Below, in pieces: positions 52,707 through 64,000 of a DNA stretch of 64,000 bases. How positions within the stretch are numbered: the first letter of the stretch is position 1; each line of letters starts with the position of its first letter. The stretch spans positions 208,348-272,347 of the forward strand of contig CANNZV010001116.1 of assembly GCA_947561585.1 (NCBI GenBank), read 5' to 3'. The notes under the pieces were generated by a model, which saw nothing but the letters and a program-made list of their open reading frames with translations, made no database searches and had not been told where the DNA came from. A program made the translations under genes and the position numbers. Source of the stretch: Caprella mutica. Lineage: Eukaryota; Arthropoda; Malacostraca; Amphipoda; Caprellidae.

Positions 52707-55111
52707 TGGTAAACAATCGGCGATAAGATGAATTGAATTCTCCTTGAATAAAATCCAATACCTTTTATACTCCATTTGGATGAAATACAATTCAGAAAGA
52801 ATTGAATAGTTTATCTACGTCAATTGATATGAAACATTATATCTACCTGGTAATTATGGTAAATCAGAAACCAAAATTAACGAAATCACGTTTATAGTGC
52901 CAAGTCATGACGTCACACTCACTGTACTACTCGCCTCTCCACCCAAAAGAATCCTCAAAATTATTGATCAAACATTAATAGCTGAAAATACATGTCTGTC
53001 TGTGAGTCAGTTTAAACTGACACACAGACAGACAGACAAATAAAGATATGCAAATTATTTATGAGGGGAAGATATCCTGTCTTTTACGAGGTTAAAATAT
53101 TATATGTTGGGTAAGGGCTCCTTGTATCGCCACTCTCCATTTATCGTTAGGTTTCAGTTATTTTCGTCTATAACAAGACTTAGAAACATTTTCATGGTTT
53201 ATGTGTTTACAGTTCGATAATAAATAAATTTAATATTGTTACAAAAATGTAAGTAATTTCAGTTAAAATTAAGGGTGTCAGTTTAACTGATGAGATGTAT
53301 GAAGATATGGCACATTCAGGACAAACCAACCGAAATTGATTAGGTACAGAGAATTTGTTATGCGCGATTTTACGCTTCAAATAATTTTTTTTCAAAACAA
53401 TGTTCATACAATTTTGTTTGTGTTCAATTGCATTTCTTAATTATAAAATCTGAAATTAATTTGGTCATCAATATCTAAAATAAATGGATGTGACGATATT
53501 TGGGTATCAATAAAGAGGGTTTTCCATTTATTGTAATTGGGAGCCTCTCCAGGCTCCGGGAAAAAAATGAGTTTATTGCATGATATTATAGAACTAAGGT
53601 CTACGATTATTATTCCGCAAACCGCATACAATTCAGATCAGTATATATGTTATTATTTGCTTTTAAAGTTTTTTAATACTCTGTGAGCAACAATCGAGCG
53701 AATCTCCAAATAATTAAGCTGACGCTGAGAAAGAAGATTGTACACTCTTTGATTTTGATTTCAAATTTAGATTTTTAAGCAAACAATACGTTTCTGGCCT
53801 TCTTTTAAGATATTAATTGTTTCTGAAAGTATATAAATGTTTCTATGATAAGTTTATCCAAATTTAAACCTTTAAACTAATAATAAATAGATTTATTAAA
53901 CCAAATACCTAGTTGACAATCAAAATAAATGGTGTACATTCTTCTTCTTCAGACTGAAAAGTAGAGAGTCGGAAGTTAAGTAGGTTTTGTAGAGTTTGGA
54001 TTATAAAAATCTTTAAAAGCATATAAAATTTAAAATATGCTATCAAATTGTATGGGGTTTGCAGTAAAATGATAAGAAATATTAGCCTAGTTGATTTAAG
54101 TAATAAAAAAATTTGCTTGGAAGGGACCTTCAATCACCTGAATAAATCTCATAACATTTGATTAAATATGATATTTTTCAGCTATTAATGTTTATTCTTA
54201 ATAATTTTGAGGATTCTTTTGAACCAGGCAGCGGCTGGAGTTTAGGGGTGGAGAGGTGATTACAGTGAGTGTGACAATAAGGTACTGCATTCATATGTTG
54301 TTACCAAACCCGCATTCGGGTGTCTCATGTACATTTGGCCTGTAACTTCTCTATTTGGGCAGCTATGAAGTTTAAACTTATACAATGTTTAAACTATATC
54401 AATACTGATAATATCCTCTGAAAATATCGTCAATTAATTAAAATTTGAATTAATAAAGAACATTTTTATTTCATGAAAATCGTATTCTAACTGCAACCTT
54501 TCCGGCTTTTAGAATTTTGTTATGTAGTGTTTTGATCCGCTATGGCTCTGTTATGTTCATGAATGTTTAATGACCTGGCAGGGGGGTTCTGGGGACGGCA
54601 CGCCCCCCGATATACATACATCAGTATATTTATCAAAAATAAACTGCAAATGTACCTGTGACACCCGATCGGGAGTCTGAGGTTCATCATTTTTTCGAAG
54701 TTAGTTTTGCTTATTACTAATTCAAATTTCAATTGATTGACAATATTTTCTCTAGATATTATCGGCAGTGATATAGTTCAAACATTGTATAAGTTTAAAA
54801 TTCATAGCTGCCCAAATAGAAAAGTTAGAGGCCAAATGTACCTGTGACACCCGAATGCGGTTGTGGTAGCCACATATGAACGCAGTACCTTACTCTAGTG
54901 TGACGTCATGACTTGGCACTATAAACGTAATTTCGTTAATTTTGGTTCCGATTTACCATAATTACCAGCTAATAGATACAATGTTTCATATCATTTGACG
55001 TAGATAAACTATTCAATTCTTTCTGAATTGTATTTCATCCAAATGGAGTATAAAATGTATTGGGTTTTATTCAAGGAGAATTCAATTCATCTTATCGCCG
55101 ATTGTTTACCA
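52707..55111. mobile_element. large fold-back element next to PTPN9 exon 1
   Basis: The left arm from tggtaaacaatcggcgataa (52707 to about 52992) matches in reverse complement the right side 54178-55111, ending ttatcgccgattgtttacca. The right arm is longer because of the nested MITE at 54276-54896 and a short gcagcggctggag insertion. A small palindrome sits at about 52996-53035 (ctgtctgtg, gtcagtttaaactgac). The 1.2-kb centre is AT-rich and non-coding. Confidence 0.82.
54276..54896. mobile_element. 621-bp MITE nested in the fold-back arm
   Basis: AGTGTGAC is duplicated on both sides (54268-54275, 54897-54904), and the uninterrupted left arm shows the empty site. Arms of about 175 bp start aataaggtactgc and agagtaaggtactgc and include gcattcgggtgtc and tttgggcagctatgaa with complements. 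8-bp duplication fits hAT-, P- or Merlin-type transposition. Confidence 0.88.
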
Positions 55112-55473
55112 TTAAGTTATATTTAGAATTTCAGGCTAAATATATTACCAATTGGTAGCATGAATACCAATTCTGATATGAGTAAAATGAATGATTTCAT
55201 TAACTGAATTAGAAATTATTCAAAATATCTACAGAGTAAGTTTATAAAGATATAGGGTCGGGAAGGGTGAATGATGAATCTTGCGCACTAAAAAACTTTT
55301 GAGTGTTACAACTTAGTTTTTGCAGATAGACGATTAATATTTGACATGAAGAACTGCAATAAGGCCTACTATACACCATACAAAGGAAAATAAATTAGCA
55401 TTTGTATAATCTGAGTTATTGACGAAAATAAGGCGCAATTGAAATCGTTGTTGATAGGGCGATCCTTGCGCGC
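55112..55473. other. unannotated segment with S1-like words
   Basis: Contains gggtgaatgatgaatcttgc and gcgcac words reminiscent of S1 termini, and continues after the Harbinger insertion at 56780. Possibly an old related element. Confidence 0.35.
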
Positions 55474-55698
55474 TAAGGGCTGATCCACACTATCGCTCCG
55501 GTCACGCTCCAGTCACGGTCCGATCTCATCCTGGTGCATACACATGTTCGGTCCGGTCACGGTCCGCTCTCGCTCCCGTCCCTTTCGTATCATCTGATTT
55601 TGCACTGATTATCATTGCGCTTAATTGATGATGAACAGGATGAGATAAAACAAAAAAGAACAGATACTTAGTTCATCCTATGCTAAAAGATAGGAAGT

Positions 55699-55881
55699 GT
55701 GAAGGATATCTACTCGTTTTATCCTCATCTAATAGATGACGGAACTAAATTTTTCAATTATTTTCGAATGACTATTGGAACTTTTGAAAAAATCTGTATA
55801 AAATTGAAAATGATTTCAGAAAAGAAAACATGCCACACTGAAAACACAATCACTCCTAGAGAAAACTGTCTGTATATCTAA
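55699..55881 (+). pseudogene. Harbinger transposase N-terminal fragment
   Basis: About 60 codons: FFNYFRMTIGTFEKICIKL and ENTITPREN match the start of Harbinger nucleases (FRMS..TF..LL, then a I.P.ERL block). Truncated before the catalytic DDE domain by the nested fold-back. Confidence 0.75.
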
Positions 55882-55894
55882 GAATCTAGACTTC

Positions 55895-56520
55895 TAGAGT
55901 CTAAGATAAGAACTATTATATATGTCACTCGCGTTTGACTGATCTGTAATATCGACCGATTTAGCTTCATAATTTGTTGATCTATCGTTAGCGCAGCCAT
56001 CGACCGATAGCGCAACCAACGATCGATTGCTGCGTGTTCGAATGATAAAGAATGTATTTTTATTTAGGCATCTAAATGGTATATTTAATAGGGAAACCAT
56101 TAACCGATTGTTGCGCGTTCGATTATTATAGATTTTTATAATTTATATATCTAATTGTTACATTTCATATGGTAACATCAATCGATTGATGGTTACCCTA
56201 TGAAATGTAACAATTTTTTTGTTTTATTAAAAAGACAATATATTTCCAATAAAAACAAGACAATTAATTGCATAAACCAAAAAATTCCCTATTATTCGAA
56301 CGCGCAGAATCGATCGATAGTTCAGCTATTGATCGATATATGCGACAAAATTTGCCAATTAGATGCATAAACTAAAATAATCTTATCATTAGAACGCACA
56401 ACAATCGATAGTTGGTTGCGCTATCGGTCGATGGCTGCAAGAACGATTGATAAATAGATTGCGCAGCGAAATCGGTGTGACATATTACTATATATATATA
56501 TGTATAGTAATATTCAAGAA
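55895..56520. repeat. fold-back with CGATCGAT-type subrepeats, nested in Harbinger
   Basis: Palindrome centred near 56175 (gttacatttcatatggtaac / gttaccctatgaaatgtaac). Both arms repeat words such as gcgcaaccaacgatcgatt, atcgaccgata and cgaacgcgcag. Ends in a TA microsatellite. Confidence 0.7.
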
Positions 56521-56779
56521 AAAGCAAGCAAATAATAAAACTGGACCGTGACTGGAGCGTTGCTAATACACACTGGCAGTGCCGCTCCGCTCACGGTCCG
56601 ATCATGCTCCAGTCAAAATATCTTTGGATTGGATCGTGACCGGAGCGTGACTGGAGCGTGACCTGACCGGCACTGCCAGTGTGGATACTCTACGTGAAAT
56701 GCATTAAAGAATATTGGACCGGACCGTGACTGGAGCGTGAGCGGAGCGTGACCGGAGCGATGGTGTGGATTAGCCCTAA

Positions 56780-57084
56780 AGGGGCGAATGTCTGCGCACC
56801 CATTAATACATTTCCATAATGAAAAATATCACTATTGAGTGTATAGATACTTACAATAGAAATAATTCCAATGTGTTTAAAAGCATAAACAATCAAATTC
56901 AAAACTTGAGACAAACTTTTTTCAATCTGTTTACGTAAAGTTTGTAGAATGTAGGTGTGACGTCATGAATGTTGCTTTCTATTCAGGATTAATTTATGCT
57001 TGTAATATTAGTTTATCTTAAGTATAGCACTATAATATTTATATATTATGTAACTATAAATATAAATAACTTGATAACGGGCAC
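56780..57084. other. unannotated segment
   Basis: AT-rich after gcgaatgtctgcgcaccc; no gene recognised. Confidence 0.4.
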
Positions 57085-57561
57085 TCATAGAGCGCATACC
57101 TTTGCAGCCGCTTTTAAATGACCTTGACCTTAATTTAACCTGTTCAATCCCAAAATATAGGGAGAACCGGGTGAGTTCGTACAGGGCCATAACTCAACAC
57201 CTGTTATGTTATAACCTCTTGAAATTTGAGTGATCGTAAACTTTCATCGCGTGATGGTTCCATCGGTGAGAGATCATATATTTTCAGCACTAAAATGTAA
57301 TTTTCTCACTACTTGAGCTAAGCCATAGCAATTACAATTTACTATCTAAAAACTTTATATGGAATACTAGTATTCATTAGGATATTTTTTACGCATGTAA
57401 ACGTTAACATTTAGTTAAAACTCATTAACATCCGATGTATTCCATTTTGAAAATTAAATGGCGGTGTGGGGTGTCATCGTACAAATATGTACGGGCACAT
57501 CTTCCCCTGTACGGTTTCACCCCACTATGTACGAATTCACCTCTATATTTAATTTTCATAT

Positions 57562-57699
57562 ATGCCTCGATTATATACACGTAAAAGAACGGAACAGTAT
57601 TTTATCTGTTATGTGGAACAGGCTTATAACGTATGGAAAAATGGAACATCAGTACATAAAGCTGCAAAATTGTATAAAGCTCCTCCAATGACGCTGTAA
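57562..57699 (+). pseudogene. pogo-type transposase N terminus
   Basis: 45 codons from ATG: MPRLYTRKRTEQYF then AYNVWKNGTSVHKAAKLYK and APPMTL, the pattern of the CENP-B/psq helix-turn-helix that opens pogo and Tigger transposases (MPR.Y.RK...., AA..Y.VP..TL). A stop follows at once, so it is decayed. Confidence 0.75.
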
Positions 57700-57859
57700 G
57701 ATGCCACAAATAGATCCAGAAATGGTTCAGAATTTGATGAGCATAAATTAAAAAAGAAAGTTTTTACCAGCGAAATATTAATGGACGGCGCTCTTCCAGA
57801 ATATGCTGAGAATAGTTCAAATCATTATCAGCGCAAGCAAGTAGAAAATGTGCCATCCA

Positions 57860-58195
57860 CACGCCTGCTCCTATTTCACCATCCACCAAGCCTGCTCTTT
57901 CTTCACCATCCACCGAGCGTGCTCTTGCTTCACCATCCACCGAGCCTGCTCTTGCTTCACCATCCACCGAGCCTTCTCCTACTTCACCATATCGAGCCTG
58001 CTCCTGCTTTACCATCCACCGAGCCTTCTCCTACCTCACCATACCGAATCTGCTCCTGCTTCACTATACACCGATCCTGTACCTACTTCACCATCCTACG
58101 AGCCTTCTCCTACTTCACCATACCGAGCCTACTCCTGCTTCACCATCCACTTAGCCTTCTCCTACTTCACCAACCACCGAGCCACAACCAGACCC
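57860..58195 (+). repeat. coding-style minisatellite (Ser-Pro-Thr-Glu rich)
   Basis: Units around 24-27 bp of caccatccaccgagcctgct plus cctactt. In one frame they read SPSTEPAL / SPSTEPSPT, likely the linker of the former pogo transposase. Confidence 0.8.
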
Positions 58196-59200
58196 CTCTA
58201 GATTAAATATTTCATTTTTAATGGCATTCGGCCATTCCCAAAGGCTCCTCCTAGAAAGAGCAACATCAGAGGCAGATAACCAAGAAGGTCAATGATAACA
58301 ACTGATACCCTAGAAAGAGAGTTACTGAAAGAGAAACCAATTTCAAGAAAGCAATGGAAACTAACAATGGAAATTGACGATCTATAATCTAGTTCGGAAG
58401 ACATCTGTGATGAAGCCTTTTTTTTTGTTATTTCAAAAGGGCTTTAGTCAATTGTAAGGAAACGGCATTCAAATGTTTTGTAATATTTTCCATGAAGTAT
58501 ACGAAATTCTTACTGATTTTCCTTTTTTTCACACTTTTTAGTACTGTACGGAGTGATACCCGCACTTCCGAGTGAGTTCGTACACACAAATACATCTCAT
58601 TAAAATCGATATTAAGAGAGAACCATGAGGTTTTGAATAATTTGGTTTGTAGTTATAGCAGTTGAATACCTATATGTAGATTCGATTGTGAGTTAGAAAG
58701 AACTTGTATCCCGAATAGTTAAGATTCTATAAGCCTTGAAAGGAAAAATGTACGAACTCACCCGGTTCTCCCCTAAACAAATGGTTCCTGAATTCTGAAG
58801 CATCGTCCCACCCAATTTCAGACAATTTGGTTGAATACTTTTGGGTTATAAATGACATTGATCTTGATTTTTACCTGATTGCTCCTAAAATCTAATAAAC
58901 TGGTTCCTGCCTGGATAATTACCAATCGTTCCATCAAATTTCAGTTAATTTGATTGAATACATTTTGCGTAATAAATCACCTTGACCTTTGACCCGATCG
59001 CTTCCAAAAACTTACCAAACCATTCCTTGATATTGATTAATCATCCCATCAAATTTCATGCCAATTGATTGAAAACTATTCGAATTATTGAGGTATAAAT
59101 GACCTTGAGCTTTGACCGGATGGCTCTCAAAATTTTACCGGATGGTTCCTGGAGATTAGTCAATCGATAGTCCCACAAAATGCTGCCTAAAATATAACCT

Positions 59201-60960
59201 AACGCAATGCAATCTATGAAGCTAATAAACCTTTTTTGTTGTCAAATATAGCATATATAACCAATTTAACATACATATCTAAAACGTTGTTCAAAATACT
59301 GTTACACTTAAATATTTACATTTAAGTCTCTGAAATTACGATTATAAGAATTTAGAAGCAAATAGGTTTTCCGTACATCAATTATAGGGTATGATGAATA
59401 TTCACTTGCCGTTGTAAAGTCGGGGAGATACCCAGGCCGAGAGAGGGTCCCATTTGTACTGAATCCCCGAGACCTAGAGGCTAGTCGTTGAAATCTTCCA
59501 GTCTTTTAATTCTTTCAAGAAACGTAAAAATATGTGAAGATTTGAGAGTATAATGATACTATGAAGGTAGTGAAGTTTTCATCCAGAGTTGTGTCCCTAG
59601 TCTTGTAATAGGTAGAACATTCCACAACAATATAAGGTCTTGTTTCTGGGCGAAGACCAGATTGTTGGCAAGTATTATTGTTTCACTGTTTTAGGACCAA
59701 ATGCATTACTGTTTAGGACCAAATGTTCCAATGCCCTGTTAGAATTTGTAGGATAGAAGAGGAAGTTTCAATCGGGTTATTAACAATAGCTTTTGACATT
59801 CTCTTTCAAAGAGGGAGAGCTCTTTGGTCTGTCTACAAGAAGGTAGGTTGACCCTTTTAATTCCTCTGGTGTTTTTCAAAGACCAACGATTCAGGTTCTG
59901 CGCCAGACGATCTCTGCTACGTCCTTTTCTATGACATCATCAGTTTCGTTGTCAATAGTACCAACGTGAGCCTTAATAGTTATTCACAGAAGGGGATATC
60001 AGACAGGTGCCCCAGTGACCACAGAACGTCCACACTCTGATTTACCCGTGTGGCTCCTCGTCCTCAACAAAGAATGGCTTTTTGGCCACTTGGCTGTTGA
60101 ATGAGCAATAGAACAGATTTTCACCTTCAATCAGAAATCTATTGGTCTGAAATCTGGCGTTGAAGACGCCAAATTTCCTTGCAACAGAATCTTGGCAATT
60201 GACGTGAGCACCACTCATGAGTCCTGTTTGAGTAGTAATAAAGTTCACCATCTTGTTGGAAGATAAATGATCGATTTTCGGAGTGTTTTTTTTTAACATT
60301 CCAATAGCTGGAACCACAATATTGTTAAAGAGGATTGATCTTACCCCTTTTTTCACGAAAATCAGAGAACTTCCAAGTTTTCGAGATTAGGGAAATCTTG
60401 GATATCTTCTGAACATGAATATTGAATTGGGTTGGCTTCAATAGTGAAGAGTTTCTCATTAAAAAAAGCTATTTCTTACCTTGTCATGTCCGCTTTAAAC
60501 TCTCTGAGAAGGACCTTTGTTCTCCCAAGTCTCTTTTGCTTTTTAAGAGTTGTGAGGACTTACTGTTCTCTCATTTTGTAGAAAGACAACTGAAGATTCT
60601 TCGTGATGATGGTTCTCATCGAAGTCTGGATCACATTCATGTATTTAGCTATATTTTGATTATTTTCTTCGAGTCTACAACATTGCAATTATATTAGCCA
60701 TTTTCTTTATTCGAACAAGTACTCCCACTTCGAGGACAATCCTCAGAAGTAACAAGCTCGACGAAACTACTATTCACAACATGGTGCAATGTCGATGTGC
60801 AACTTTTAAAAGCATAATGAAATCAGAGTTGGTTTTCCCTGTACGATGGTTTAACCCTGTTTGGTCGTTTTAGACCTAATTTTTTCGATTTTATTAAAAA
60901 GAACCGAATAATAAGATTATAAAACTATATTTAATTAGCAAAATGATAAACATATATAAT
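59201..60960. other. unassigned region
   Basis: Less AT-rich around 59400-60100. Frames of 104 codons (60356-60042, minus) and 91 codons (60422-60697, plus) exist, but neither has motifs I recognise nor splice support. It may be an old transposon; no TIR or repeat partner seen. Confidence 0.35.
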
Positions 60961-61022
60961 GACCAGGGCTGTGACATGGCTTATTTCGCATATGCACGTA
61001 AGAATTTGCTTATACTTTTTTG

Positions 61023-61435
61023 AAGCATATGCATTTTGTAAGGGCTTTAAGCAAAATCATTTGAGCATATGCTTTTTATTAGACCTTTAAGCAAAATCAT
61101 TCGAGCATATGCTTTATATTAGAGCTTTAAGCAAAATCATTTGAGCATATGCTTTATATTAGAGCTTTAAGCAAAATCATTTGAGCATATGCTTTATATT
61201 AGACCTTTAAGCAAAATCATTTGAGCATATGCTTTATATTAGAGCTTTAAGCAAAATCATTTGAGCATATGCTTTATATTAGACCTTTAAGCAAAATCAT
61301 TTGAGCATATGCTTTATATTAGAGCTTTAAGCAAAATCATTTGAGCATATGCTTTTTATTAGACCTTTAAGCAAAATCATTCGAGCATATGCTTTTTGTT
61401 AGGGCTTGAGCAAAATGTTTCGAGCATATATGCTT
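61023..61435. repeat. 40-bp minisatellite, about 10 copies
   Basis: Unit gagcatatgctttatattag plus agctttaagcaaaatcattt. Each copy has the palindrome GCATATGC. Variants alternate (agagctt / agacctt; tatatt / ttatt). Confidence 0.95.
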
Positions 61436-61529
61436 TATCAAAGAGCTTTTCTAATTTCAAGGCATAATATCGTTTCGTTGAGGTTTTCGTGAACAGAAAA
61501 CATTTTCAACTGTTCATGAAAAGGTTGAT

Positions 61530-62026
61530 ATACACACAGAGAAGGGATTAGTTGAATCAAATCAAATTTGATTTGTTTTGACTTATATGAATGGGATATT
61601 TTTGTGCCTACCTACGTGGTGAGTTGCAGGTACTACTTAAAAGTAGTTAAATTGACGTGGGTTATACCAAAACAGTCGTTTTGATTCACTCCTAAACTTA
61701 AAAAAAGTTGCGCCAACTCGTATAGTAAGTTAATTTATACACCAGATACATTGGATTAACAGTCTTTGTGAGTTACTAAAATACACTCTGTCATAATTGT
61801 TTCAACATACTTTAAAATTCTCAAAAAAGTAACATTTAACTCTCATAGTAAGTTGATTCAATCTATAAAATGAATTGAATTAACTAATGTTTGATGACAC
61901 ACCATGTCATAGTTGTTTTAACACACATGAAAACATGAATAAAGTCCAACCAACTCACGTAATATATTGATTCAAAGCATAAATTGTTGACCCATTAGAT
62001 ATGAGTAAACTTTTTACTCTGTGTAC
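61530..62026. repeat. degenerate tandem repeat of about 120 bp, possibly within a small TIR element
   Basis: Three diverged units share tagtaagttgattca-like and catagttgttttaacacac-like text. The outer words acacacagagaa and ttactctgtgta form a weak inverted pair. Confidence 0.45.
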
Positions 62027-62144
62027 GATGATGGATTTTTCATACTTTTCTGCTCTATATTATAAATACACGTTATGTCAAACATGAGCCATCACCTAAT
62101 TTTTTTTGCAAATCTTATTTTCAGATTCATAATTGCAGTAAGTT

Positions 62145-62710
62145 TGAAACTTTGACGTAGCAAATTCTATTCCAATAGAATTGAAATATAGTAAGGACAA
62201 TCGAGGTATGTTGTGTGCGTCACGTTATAACAGCAACATTCTAAAATCATATTTAAATTTTAAAGTAAATTTTTAAAAAATAGCTATTAATTTGCATAAT
62301 ATAATAAATAAATATATATTTAATCAATTATTTAACCTGCCAAACCGATAATTTTCTTTTTAAATTTGTTCCCTTGCTTACGTCACGTCACAAATCACTC
62401 AATTGTCGCTACTTATCAATATTAGTATTCCTTCTAGGGATTTAGGGAAGGCACCAAAGAGTAAAGCTTTGTGAGCTGTGGTTACAAATCGAGTGATTTG
62501 TGACCGTGACATCAACAAGGCAACACACATAAATAGAAAATTAAGGTTAAGCAGTGTGAATAACATTAATGGATTCATCTCTGTTTTATAATAGAACGTT
62601 CTTCAATCGTCTTAAATATTATTTTAGAGTGTTGCTGTTATGACGTCACGAACACAACATACCTCGATTGTCCTTACAATATTTCAATTCTATTTCCCGC
62701 TTTTAAAACC
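62145..62710. mobile_element. fold-back element, family R5, complete copy
   Basis: 62165-62270 (aatagaattgaaatatagta, aggacaatcgaggtatgttg) is the inverse of 62595-62700. Inner arms 62378-62415 and 62484-62525 also pair (cacaaatcactcaattgt / aatcgagtgatttgtgacc). The left end of the window carries another copy. Confidence 0.8.
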
Positions 62711-63790
62711 AGATGATGGCACAACACGCTTTAAAAATAGAAATTGTCGACAGTTGTGTATCTTATTGTAGCATAATATCTTTGGCGTAACTCTTTAAAT
62801 TTTTAGAAAAAAAAATTAATTTGATAGCTTGCACGAGCTTCAATCCAGGCCAGGATAACTAAAGTTGCTAAATCAGTCAATAATTTTTTTTGTTTATTCA
62901 TAACTAAATCCAATGCTCTAGAAATTTTAACTGATAAGATTTTCCGAAAGTTCTGCAAAGTTGAAGTGATAGTATAATTTTATCTATTTCAATGTGTTGT
63001 GTAGGCTCTGGGAAATTTCGTTCTTGGAAATTTCTGTCTCAGTTTATAATGGTGTTTTGAAAGAATAATAATATAAAAAGTTGAAATTATTATTTCTTAA
63101 ATGTGTAGTTTATTTATTAAAATAGGATAACATTAACCGTTTAAGCTGACACGTAACATTAGAAATTTGACATGTTTTGACATTTATTTAACTAGAAATT
63201 TGACCGGAAGATTCAGTCTTGGTCTCAGGTATAAATGAAGCTTATGAATTAGATAAATCGGGGGCGTGTCACCTGCTACGTCATTAAACAATCAGGAAAT
63301 GTGCAATACAACAAACTCATTTATGTTAAGAGGTCATTTATAATTTTAAGACCGAAACATTAAAAACAATACCCTAAATAACTTATCCGCAATTAACAAT
63401 ATTTTTAAAACTATATTCTAAGTGGTAGTAACCTTTTATTTTTTAACCATAGAGGTGCCACCTTGAATATACTTATAGTGCAGCCAACTAATAAAATTTA
63501 ACTTCATTGACAGGGTGCTAACGCGCGCCCCTTACCATGGAAAATGAATTCTCGTGATGAATATTTCTAATGTAAAATCTATGTTTGTTAAATCAGGAGT
63601 TGCTATATTTATTTCTTTAAATAGTTTTCTTTGAAGATGAACGTATCTTTTATACATAATCACTAAATTACTAATCAGTTCATTTTATATTCCCTGAAAT
63701 ACCTAGTAAAAGATACCTATTTAGTTGAATAATAATAGGGTTCCCCTTGATTATTGCTTGTTTTCTTCAATCAAAAGAAAATTTTGAACT
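62711..63790. other. AT-rich segment, nothing recognised
   Basis: No frame, repeat or splice-bounded exon that I can support. Confidence 0.4.
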
Positions 63791-64000
63791 ATATACTATT
63801 GTATATTTGAAGGCATATCTATTAATAAAAGCTTATGCAACATAGTATTCAGCTCTTAAAGCTTATAAAGCATAATCTGAAACATTTTTACAGCCTTATT
63901 TTTGGAGCTTATAAAGCATATTTTTAGAGCTTATAGATCATATCTTGTAAGGCCTTACAGTCACAGCCCTAATCATTAGTCTTTTCTGTGAAATTTATTG

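Larger units (their letters stand above)
55477..56776 (+). mobile_element. PIF/Harbinger element, decayed
   Basis: TIRs: gggctgatccacactatcgc (left) and, reversed, gggctaatccacaccatcgc (right), both followed by tccggtcacgctcc; subterminal repeats of cggtccg / ggagcgtgac. TAA flanks both sides (55474-55476, 56777-56779), the TWA duplication of this superfamily. Contains a transposase fragment and a nested fold-back. Confidence 0.88.
57160..58773 (+). mobile_element. pogo-like DNA transposon remnant
   Basis: TIRs: gggagaaccgggtgagttcg (left) and its complement at the right (gaactcacccggttctcccc). TA flanks both ends (57158-57159, 58774-58775), as in Tc1/mariner/pogo. The interior has a psq-type HTH start and a repeat-rich linker, but no DDE domain. 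Confidence 0.85.
57085..59200 (-). repeat. interspersed repeat G1, copy 4, split by a pogo-like element
   Basis: 57085-57157 (gagcgcatacctttgcagcc, atgaccttgacctt) and 58776-59200 (tcgtcccacccaatttcaga, gaccttgacctttgacccga type phrases) are the two parts of one G1 copy. Confidence 0.75.
60964..63970. mobile_element. hAT-like non-autonomous element (tentative)
   Basis: agggctgtgac at 60964 and its complement gtcacagccct at the right end (to 63970) face each other. Both subterminal zones are rich in gcatatgc- and gcttataaagc-type words, as is common in hAT elements. No matching 8-bp duplication was seen, so the two ends could belong to different copies. Confidence 0.5.

Noticed and set aside
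60042..60697. Two frames of about 100 codons
   Set aside because: No recognisable motif, opposite strands, no splice or promoter support; kept only as an unassigned region.

Overview
The window looks like nuclear DNA of an arthropod, most likely an insect. It is AT-rich, has spliced genes with GT-AG introns, and is packed with eukaryotic transposons (Tc1/mariner, pogo, PIF/Harbinger, hAT-like MITEs, a jockey/CR1-type LINE, an LTR element) and long minisatellites. A hemipteran such as a planthopper would fit the repeat content, but that is inference. I saw no bacterial genes and no CRISPR.

Two conserved host genes can be rebuilt exon by exon. (1) COX20, an assembly factor of mitochondrial cytochrome c oxidase, lies on the + strand at 2923-5768 in three coding exons (101 aa). 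(2) PTPN9 / Ptpmeg2, a CRAL-TRIO plus tyrosine-phosphatase protein, lies on the - strand in nine coding exons from 52619 down to 7632 (709 aa by my reading). The two genes converge, with about 1.9 kb between their stop codons. PTPN9 exons 2-9 are compact (7632-12726). The 12-codon first exon sits about 40 kb away at 52584-52619, so most of the window is one giant first intron.

Layout. 1-2540: fold-back repeat remnant and a dead Tc1-like transposon with long TIRs and a nested repeat. 2.9-5.8 kb: COX20, with a mariner-like remnant in intron 2. 7.2-12.7 kb: body of PTPN9. 12.7-52.6 kb: PTPN9 intron 1, with more than a dozen tandem arrays (units of 17 to 45 bp), palindromic MITEs, a 4.6-kb LTR element without recognisable gag-pol, a dead LINE, and two inverted copies of a TIR element that carries a 22-bp satellite. 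52.7-55.1 kb: a large fold-back element abutting the PTPN9 5' end, with a nested MITE flanked by an 8-bp target duplication. 55.5-56.8 kb: PIF/Harbinger remnant. 57.2-58.8 kb: pogo-like remnant. 61-64 kb: hAT-like termini, a 40-bp array and a second fold-back.

Most open frames in the window are chance frames inside tandem repeats. I found no convincing new multi-gene system. The most interesting signals are the architecture of PTPN9 (remote first exon, a GC-AG intron, an overlapping uORF, a possible alternative first exon), two fused minisatellites carrying dozens of CACGTG E-boxes, a higher-order 45-bp array, and a transposon that seems to have carried a satellite seed.
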